DNA from: an uncultured Mucispirillum sp.
GTDB taxonomy: Bacteria; Chrysiogenota; Deferribacteres; Deferribacterales; Mucispirillaceae
Reading direction: 5' to 3'
Assembly (NCBI GenBank): GCA_945929285.1
Contig: CAMEOC010000011.1
Location: forward strand, 1-10,988
Length of the DNA: 10,988 bases
The position numbers were made by a program, and so were the translations under genes. Below the pieces are notes generated by a model. That model ran no database searches. It saw only the letters and a program-made list of their open reading frames with translations, and had not been told where the DNA came from. Shown here in pieces: positions 6,035 through 10,988 of the stretch (the stretch's first letter is position 1; each line of letters begins with the position of its first letter).

Positions 6035-6772
6035 ATGAAAAAAATAATTGCTATAATGTTTTTTATAACAGCTTTAATATGTATATCAGAAAATAAAGGC
6101 TATGCTCAAGAGCTGCAGGATAATAGCACACAAAATATTAATAGTATGGATAATGCCACAAGTGCAGAAAGTAATGTAAATATAGAAAATCATAAAAGCG
6201 ATGTGGTAGTGAAGAAAAAGCCTGATTTTAATAAGAAAAAAATATCTCTTGATAGAATAGAAGATAAAAAATGGTCTTTAAGGCTGGGCTATGCTTTCTT
6301 TTTCCCGGAAAGTGAATATACTTCTATTTTAAATCATAAGTTAAAAATTGGCGGGGCATACGATGTAAATAAATATTTCCAAGTGCAGGGGTTTTTACAG
6401 TATGCAGATGGCAGTAAAAGCTATAATATTTCTGGTGTTGATACTACTTTTACTGGCACAGTTTATAACCTTGGGTTACTTGCAATAGGTTTATATCCTT
6501 TTGAATTATCTGCTGGGGAGATAGCACCTTTTGGCAGTTTAGGTGGTGTTTATACTTTTGGAAATATTAGAGCAAAAAGCAGTATAATAGAGCAAAAGCA
6601 AAATATATCAGGTGGCGGCATACTTGCTCAAGCTGGGATGCAGTATAATATAAATGTGTTTTCCATAAGGGTTTATGGTGAATATTTATATGATTTAACA
6701 CCTATAAAAGTAGATTATATAAAAAGTTTTTCAGGTTTTAGTGTTGGGGCAGAATTTGGAGTAAAATTTTAA
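6035..6772 (+). CDS. Outer-membrane beta-barrel protein with signal peptide
   Basis: The 245-aa product starts with a Sec signal peptide (MKK plus a hydrophobic core to about residue 18, likely cleaved after GYA at 24). The cysteine at 16 is not in a proper lipobox, so a lipoprotein is unlikely. Residues about 25-75 are a polar, Asn/Ser/Lys-rich linker. From WSLRLGYAFFF onward the chain alternates hydrophobic and polar residues with Gly and aromatics, and ends in GAEFGVKF with a terminal Phe, the classic outer-membrane barrel end. The size suits an 8-stranded OmpA/OmpW/PagP-like barrel; I cannot assign a named family or substrate. An AAGGA site lies 9 nt before the ATG. It follows the ABC-F gene by 19 nt and precedes radC by 3 nt, so it is likely cotranscribed with both, though no functional link is evident. 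Confidence 0.85.
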   Translation: MKKIIAIMFFITALICISENKGYAQELQDNSTQNINSMDNATSAESNVNIENHKSDVVVKKKPDFNKKKISLDRIEDKKWSLRLGYAFFFPESEYTSILNHKLKIGGAYDVNKYFQVQGFLQYADGSKSYNISGVDTTFTGTVYNLGLLAIGLYPFELSAGEIAPFGSLGGVYTFGNIRAKSSIIEQKQNISGGGILAQAGMQYNINVFSIRVYGEYLYDLTPIKVDYIKSFSGFSVGAEFGVKF

Positions 6773-6775
6773 TAT

Positions 6776-7450
6776 ATGGAAGAAAAAGCTCATTATACAG
6801 GTCATAGAAAGCGACTAAAAGAAAAGTTTGATGATGCACCTAAGGTTTTAGCAGATTATGAAATATTAGAGCTATTATTAGGCTATGCTATACCTAGAAA
6901 AGATGTGAAAGTTATTGCCAAAGAAATATTAAAGAAAATAGAAAATATTGGCAGTATTATAAATATGGACTTATCAGAAATAAAAGGGGCAGGCAAGGAA
7001 ACTGAAAGGTTTTTTAAAATAATTGCAGAATTTTATAACAGGGTGGAAAATATAAGCTTTGATTATAAGGAAAGCATAACAGGGCCCTTGCAGGTTTACA
7101 GGCTTTTAAAATACAGCATAGGTTTTGCAGAAAACGAAAACTTTGTGGTGCTGCTTTTAAATAATAAAAGCCAGCTAATAAGTAAAAAAATATTAACAGA
7201 AGGCATAGTAAATAGAGCCATAGTTTACCCAAGGCAGATAGCAGAATATGCTTTAAAAGAAAAGGCAGTTTATGTGGTAATAGCCCATAACCACCCAACA
7301 GGCGATAGCAGCCCTTCCCAAAAAGATATAGAGTTAACCCACCATATAAAAGAAAGCCTTGCCACATTAAACATAATTTTAAAAGACCATATTATAGTTT
7401 GTAAAAACGAATATACAAGCCTTTACGACCTGGGTTTTTTAGAAGATTAG
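6776..7450 (+). CDS. radC: RadC family JAB/MPN-domain protein
   Basis: RadC-type proteins combine an N-terminal helix-hairpin-helix-like region (here 10-90, with ADYEILELLLGYAIPRKDV) with a JAB1/MPN metalloprotease-like fold. The metal-binding motif is complete: Glu142 in TEG, His171 and His173 in HNHPTGD, Ser181 and Asp184 (PSQKD). The family end, DHIIVCKNEYTSLYDLGFL, is also present. At 224 aa the length is normal. Despite the name, a role in DNA repair is not firmly established for the family, and the biochemical function is unknown. The start codon is 3 nt after the barrel gene stop. The only Shine-Dalgarno candidate (GGAG, 14 nt upstream within the previous gene) is poorly spaced, suggesting coupled translation. 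An AT-only hairpin follows the stop. Confidence 0.93.
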   Translation: MEEKAHYTGHRKRLKEKFDDAPKVLADYEILELLLGYAIPRKDVKVIAKEILKKIENIGSIINMDLSEIKGAGKETERFFKIIAEFYNRVENISFDYKESITGPLQVYRLLKYSIGFAENENFVVLLLNNKSQLISKKILTEGIVNRAIVYPRQIAEYALKEKAVYVVIAHNHPTGDSSPSQKDIELTHHIKESLATLNIILKDHIIVCKNEYTSLYDLGFLED

Positions 7451-7461
7451 GGTAAAATTTT

Positions 7462-7481
7462 AAAAAAAATTGATTTTTTTT
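7462..7481 (+). terminator. Weak AT-only hairpin after radC, possible terminator
   Basis: Eight A (7462-7469), a TTGA loop and eight T (7474-7481) can form an all-AU stem whose T arm could also act as a U-tract. It lies 11 nt after the radC stop, inside a larger imperfect dyad (AAATTTTA ... TTAAAATTT). Without GC pairs it would be a poor terminator; the position is its best argument. Confidence 0.3.
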
Positions 7482-7502
7482 GCATATTCTTAAAATTTCC
7501 CC

Positions 7503-7530
7503 TTGCAATTTTTTCTCTTAGTTGTAATAT
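7503..7530 (+). promoter_or_regulatory. groESL promoter, sigma-70 type
   Basis: TTGCAA (7503-7508) and TAATAT (7525-7530) are 16 nt apart. The -10 abuts and overlaps the CIRCE operator, the expected arrangement for HrcA-repressed chaperone operons. The leader to groES would be about 90 nt. Confidence 0.7.
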
Positions 7531-7556
7531 TAGCACTCATAGAGTGTGAGTGCTAA
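7530..7556. promoter_or_regulatory. CIRCE element (HrcA operator)
   Basis: TTAGCACTC-N9-GAGTGCTAA matches the CIRCE consensus exactly in both arms and spacing. The dyad extends two more pairs outward (7528-7558), giving 11-nt arms. HrcA binds it to repress groESL until heat stress; HrcA activity is itself maintained by GroEL. The hrcA gene is not in this window. Confidence 0.97.
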
Positions 7557-7626
7557 TACGAAAGAAGCATATCATATAAAAAATTAAATTAATATTATAA
7601 ATAATTTTAGGAGGCTTTGAGGTATA

Positions 7627-7917
7627 ATGGCTAAAATCCAACCTTTACAAGACAGAGTTATTGTTAAACGCTTTGAAAGCGAAGAAAAAACTGCATCAGG
7701 TATTTTTATTCCTGATTCTGCAAAAGAAAAACCACAAGAAGGTGAAGTAGTTGCAGTTGGTGCAGGTAAATATTTAGATAACGGTAATGTTATAAAACCA
7801 ACAGTGAAAGCAGGGGATAAAGTGCTTTTCAGCAAATACGCAGGCACTGAAGTAAAAATAGATGGTGAAGATTTACTTATTATGAGAGAAGATGACATTT
7901 TAGGTATCATCGGTTAA
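7627..7917 (+). CDS. groES: Co-chaperonin GroES (Hsp10)
   Basis: GroES is the heptameric lid of the GroEL folding chamber. The 96-aa product has the full family pattern: [12 protein letters not shown] at the start, a mobile loop around residues 18-30 ([13 protein letters not shown]), the GEVVAVGAG turn, [17 protein letters not shown], and the C-terminal [14 protein letters not shown]. Length is standard. Two Shine-Dalgarno-like sites precede the ATG: AGGAGG (7609-7614) 12 nt away and GAGGT (7619-7623) only 3 nt away. Neither spacing is ideal. The gene follows a CIRCE-controlled promoter and is separated from groEL by 33 nt. Confidence 0.99.
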   Translation: MAKIQPLQDRVIVKRFESEEKTASGIFIPDSAKEKPQEGEVVAVGAGKYLDNGNVIKPTVKAGDKVLFSKYAGTEVKIDGEDLLIMREDDILGIIG

Positions 7918-7932
7918 TTTTATAAAAAATAG

Positions 7933-9591
<1,659 letters not shown>

Positions 9592-9646
9592 TATCTGTCT
9601 GTATTGCTTATACACAGTTATAAATTAATGAATAAATAACATATAA

Positions 9647-9685
9647 AGCCTGCCATAAATAATTAAGTTTATGGTAGGTTTTTTT
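9647..9685 (+). terminator. Rho-independent terminator of groESL
   Basis: AGCCTGCCATAAA (9647-9659) pairs with TTTATGGTAGGTT (9668-9680) as a 13-bp stem (two G-U pairs) with an 8-nt loop, ending in a run of seven T (9679-9685). This is a strong intrinsic terminator 55 nt after the groEL stop and only 18 nt before the next start codon. Confidence 0.9.
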
Positions 9686-9703
9686 ATAATAAAAGGTGGG
9701 AAA

Positions 9704-10198
9704 ATGGCACAAAACATATTAACAGAAGAATTGGAAAATACTTTAAACAGCATAATTATTCCAGATTTAGAAAAAATGTATTTAAAAGAGTATAATACAG
9801 ATGAAGATGTATTAAATGCTTTAAATGAAATAGAAGAAAAATGGAAAACATTAATACTGCCAGAAGAATATGAAAAAGCCTTGGAAATGCTATGCAGCCA
9901 AAAATATAAAAAAGAAGAAATATATGCTTTTATGCCATATTTATACACTTATATTTTTACTATGAATCTTATTACATACCTGTTTTTTAAGGGCAGTAAG
10001 TTTGATTCTGAAATTTCTCTTATTTCTTCATTAAACCAGATATGCTTAGATATTTCTAAAAATAAAGAGGCAACAGAATATATTATAGAGCATATAAACT
10101 ATGTGCAGGATATAGCCATGGCAAAAGATGAAGAAAAAGAAAACCTTATTCGTCAAGCATTAGAAGAAAACGCCGAAAGCTTTAAAAACCATATTTAG
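9704..10198 (+). CDS. Unrecognised 164-aa acidic, helical protein
   Basis: I do not recognise this protein. It is rich in Glu, Lys, Leu and Ile, probably all-helical, with no signal peptide. One hydrophobic stretch (residues about 76-92, with MPYLYTYIFTMNLITYLFF) could be a buried core helix or a single membrane segment. The C-terminus is strongly charged (KDEEKENLIRQALEENAESF). The open frame extends upstream to an ATG at 9671, but that codon lies inside the terminator stem; the ATG at 9704 is preceded by AGGTGG 4 nt away and is the better start. The gene sits right behind the groESL terminator with no convincing promoter of its own, so it may depend on read-through. Its stop overlaps the stop of the convergent membrane protein gene. 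Confidence 0.75.
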   Translation: MAQNILTEELENTLNSIIIPDLEKMYLKEYNTDEDVLNALNEIEEKWKTLILPEEYEKALEMLCSQKYKKEEIYAFMPYLYTYIFTMNLITYLFFKGSKFDSEISLISSLNQICLDISKNKEATEYIIEHINYVQDIAMAKDEEKENLIRQALEENAESFKNHI

Positions 10199-10599
10199 CT
10201 GTTACTAGGGGTTAAAAATACAGCAGTATATAACGAAAAAATCAATAAAAATAATAAAATGTATGATATTATTTTAGATTTTGGCATCATTTTATAATGG
10301 TTTACCAGTTTATTTGATATAAAGCTTGCTAAAAATACGCCACAGGATAAGCCAATAATATATTCTATTAATATAATAAGCATGTGGTTTATGTGGAAAA
10401 ATGAGTTATTAATTAGCAAAAATATTAAAAGTAACACCATTAATAAGGCATAGTCTGATATAATGCTTTCAAATTTATTTTTTATACTGCTGGATAATTT
10501 TACAGCTTCAGGCACTATTATCATAGAGTATGCAAAATACATAATAAAAGATAAAATAAAGAAAATATATAAATATATAAGTATAAAATTTAAAACCAT
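10195..10599 (-). CDS. Small integral membrane protein, four predicted helices, unknown function
   Basis: The 134-aa product is very hydrophobic, with likely membrane helices at about 4-29, 49-66, 72-95 and 109-129 and short polar loops. The first helix is followed by a conserved-looking IIVPEAVKL segment and the loop before the last helix is basic (NKLVNHYKMMPKSK). I cannot assign a family. GGGGAG lies 6 nt before the ATG, supporting this start. The stop codon overlaps the stop of the convergent 164-aa gene (TTAG at 10195-10198), and its promoter region faces the divergent sugar kinase gene across 169 bp. Confidence 0.75.
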   Translation of the reverse strand: MVLNFILIYLYIFFILSFIMYFAYSMIIVPEAVKLSSSIKNKFESIISDYALLMVLLLIFLLINNSFFHINHMLIILIEYIIGLSCGVFLASFISNKLVNHYKMMPKSKIISYILLFLLIFSLYTAVFLTPSNS

Positions 10600-10712
10600 A
10601 CATCTCTCCCCAAAATATATTACTACAATAATGGAATAAAATCTATATTTTTACTAAATAATTTGTAAAATAAAGCCGATAGGAAAAATAACCCTAAAAT
10701 AAAGGAAAATGG

Positions 10713-10741
10713 TTGCTAAAATATATAAAGGAGTGTAACAT
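10713..10741 (+). promoter_or_regulatory. Candidate promoter for the PfkB-family kinase gene
   Basis: TTGCTA (10713-10718) and TAACAT (10736-10741) are 17 nt apart, with transcription starting near 10748 and a short leader to the ATG at 10769. The promoter coincides with the inverted repeat 10716-10750, so repression by a dimeric regulator would be easy. The -10 is imperfect. Confidence 0.4.
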
Positions 10742-10750
10742 ATATTTTAG
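10716..10750. repeat. Operator-like inverted repeat upstream of the sugar kinase gene
   Basis: CTAAAATATAT (10716-10726) and ATATATTTTAG (10740-10750) are perfect 11-nt inverted repeats 13 nt apart. One mismatch outward, two further pairs match (TT/AA). Placement over the candidate -10 and spacer suggests a repressor site or a leader hairpin. The AT-rich composition lowers the certainty. Confidence 0.45.
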
Positions 10751-10768
10751 TAATATATGGAGTAGATA

Positions 10769-10988
10769 ATGGGTACACATCCTTTAATAGTAGGTATAGG
10801 CGAGCTTTTGTGGGACAGGCTGCCAACAGGCAATAGAATAGGCGGTGCACCTGCCAATGTGGTTTATCATGCTTCAAACCTTGGGGCAGAAGGCTATGTT
10901 ATTAGTGCAGTAGGTAAAGATAAACTAGGCAGTGATATTTTAGATGAAATCAGCAATACAAACCTGCACTCATGTATTGAGCAGGTAG
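10769..10988 (+). CDS. PfkB-family carbohydrate kinase, fructokinase-like, N-terminal 73 codons (partial)
   Basis: PfkB/ribokinase-family enzymes phosphorylate sugars with ATP in the cytosol. The visible start has GIGELLWDRLPTGNRIGGAP (9-28) and ANVVYHASNLGAEGYVISAV, followed by GKDKLGSDIL. GE-LWD near the N-terminus, GGAPANV and YHASNLGAE are typical of bacterial fructokinases within the family, so fructose is the likeliest substrate. The ATP-binding C-terminal signature lies beyond the window, so the assignment is by N-terminal pattern only. The ATG has GGAG 6 nt upstream, and the frame is open to the right edge. It is transcribed divergently from the membrane protein gene and has an operator-like palindrome just upstream. 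Confidence 0.88.
   Translation, partial: MGTHPLIVGIGELLWDRLPTGNRIGGAPANVVYHASNLGAEGYVISAVGKDKLGSDILDEISNTNLHSCIEQV

Noticed and set aside
6035..6110. Lipoprotein signal on the barrel protein
   Set aside because: The cysteine at 16 is preceded by Ile rather than Gly/Ala/Ser, and a GYA cleavage site follows at 24.
7014..7367. Minus-strand open frame of 117 codons opposite radC
   Set aside because: Lies entirely within the conserved RadC coding region; composition is that of a shadow frame.
9671..9703. Upstream ATG start for the 164-aa protein
   Set aside because: The ATG lies in the right arm of the groESL terminator and has no ribosome site; the ATG at 9704 has AGGTGG upstream.

Overview
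The window is AT-rich bacterial chromosome with ordinary single-strand operons, Shine-Dalgarno sites and short intergenic gaps. An outer-membrane beta-barrel protein with a signal peptide, the MEP-pathway gene dxr, a sigma-54-type promoter and a CIRCE-controlled groESL operon together point to a diderm, low-GC, non-enteric bacterium. A Deferribacterota-type genome such as Mucispirillum would fit, but this is a guess from gene style; no rRNA or other taxonomic marker is present.

Region 1 (1-3473, minus strand) is the widely conserved cluster pyrH-frr-uppS-cdsA-dxr: UMP kinase, ribosome recycling factor, undecaprenyl diphosphate synthase, phosphatidate cytidylyltransferase and DXP reductoisomerase (the last cut by the window's left edge). 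Genes are 26 nt apart or closer, and frr/uppS and cdsA/dxr overlap by one base as TAATG. dxr supplies isoprenoid precursors, UppS makes the lipid carrier for cell-wall synthesis, and CdsA makes CDP-diacylglycerol.

Region 2 (3474-4179) is the least ordinary part. It holds a roughly 180-bp, locally GC-richer block with three TTCC-N6-GGAA dyads, an 11-bp perfect palindrome, a two-part long hairpin and two tiny ATGA-overlapping ORFs. Next comes a 73-aa protein gene (minus strand). Upstream of it is a perfect match to the sigma-54 -24/-12 consensus, interleaved with a probable housekeeping promoter for the divergent ABC-F gene.

Region 3 (4180-7450, plus strand) is a likely operon of a YheS-like ABC-F ATPase, a small outer-membrane barrel protein and RadC, with gaps of 19 and 3 nt.

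Region 4 (7503-9685) is groES-groEL with a sigma-70-type promoter, a perfect CIRCE (HrcA operator) overlapping the -10, and a strong intrinsic terminator.

Region 5 (9704-10988) has an unrecognised 164-aa acidic protein gene directly behind the groESL terminator, a convergent four-helix membrane protein gene whose stop codon overlaps it, and the start of a PfkB-family sugar kinase (fructokinase-like) whose upstream region has an operator-like inverted repeat. I saw no CRISPR array, tRNA, rRNA, insertion sequence or phage gene.
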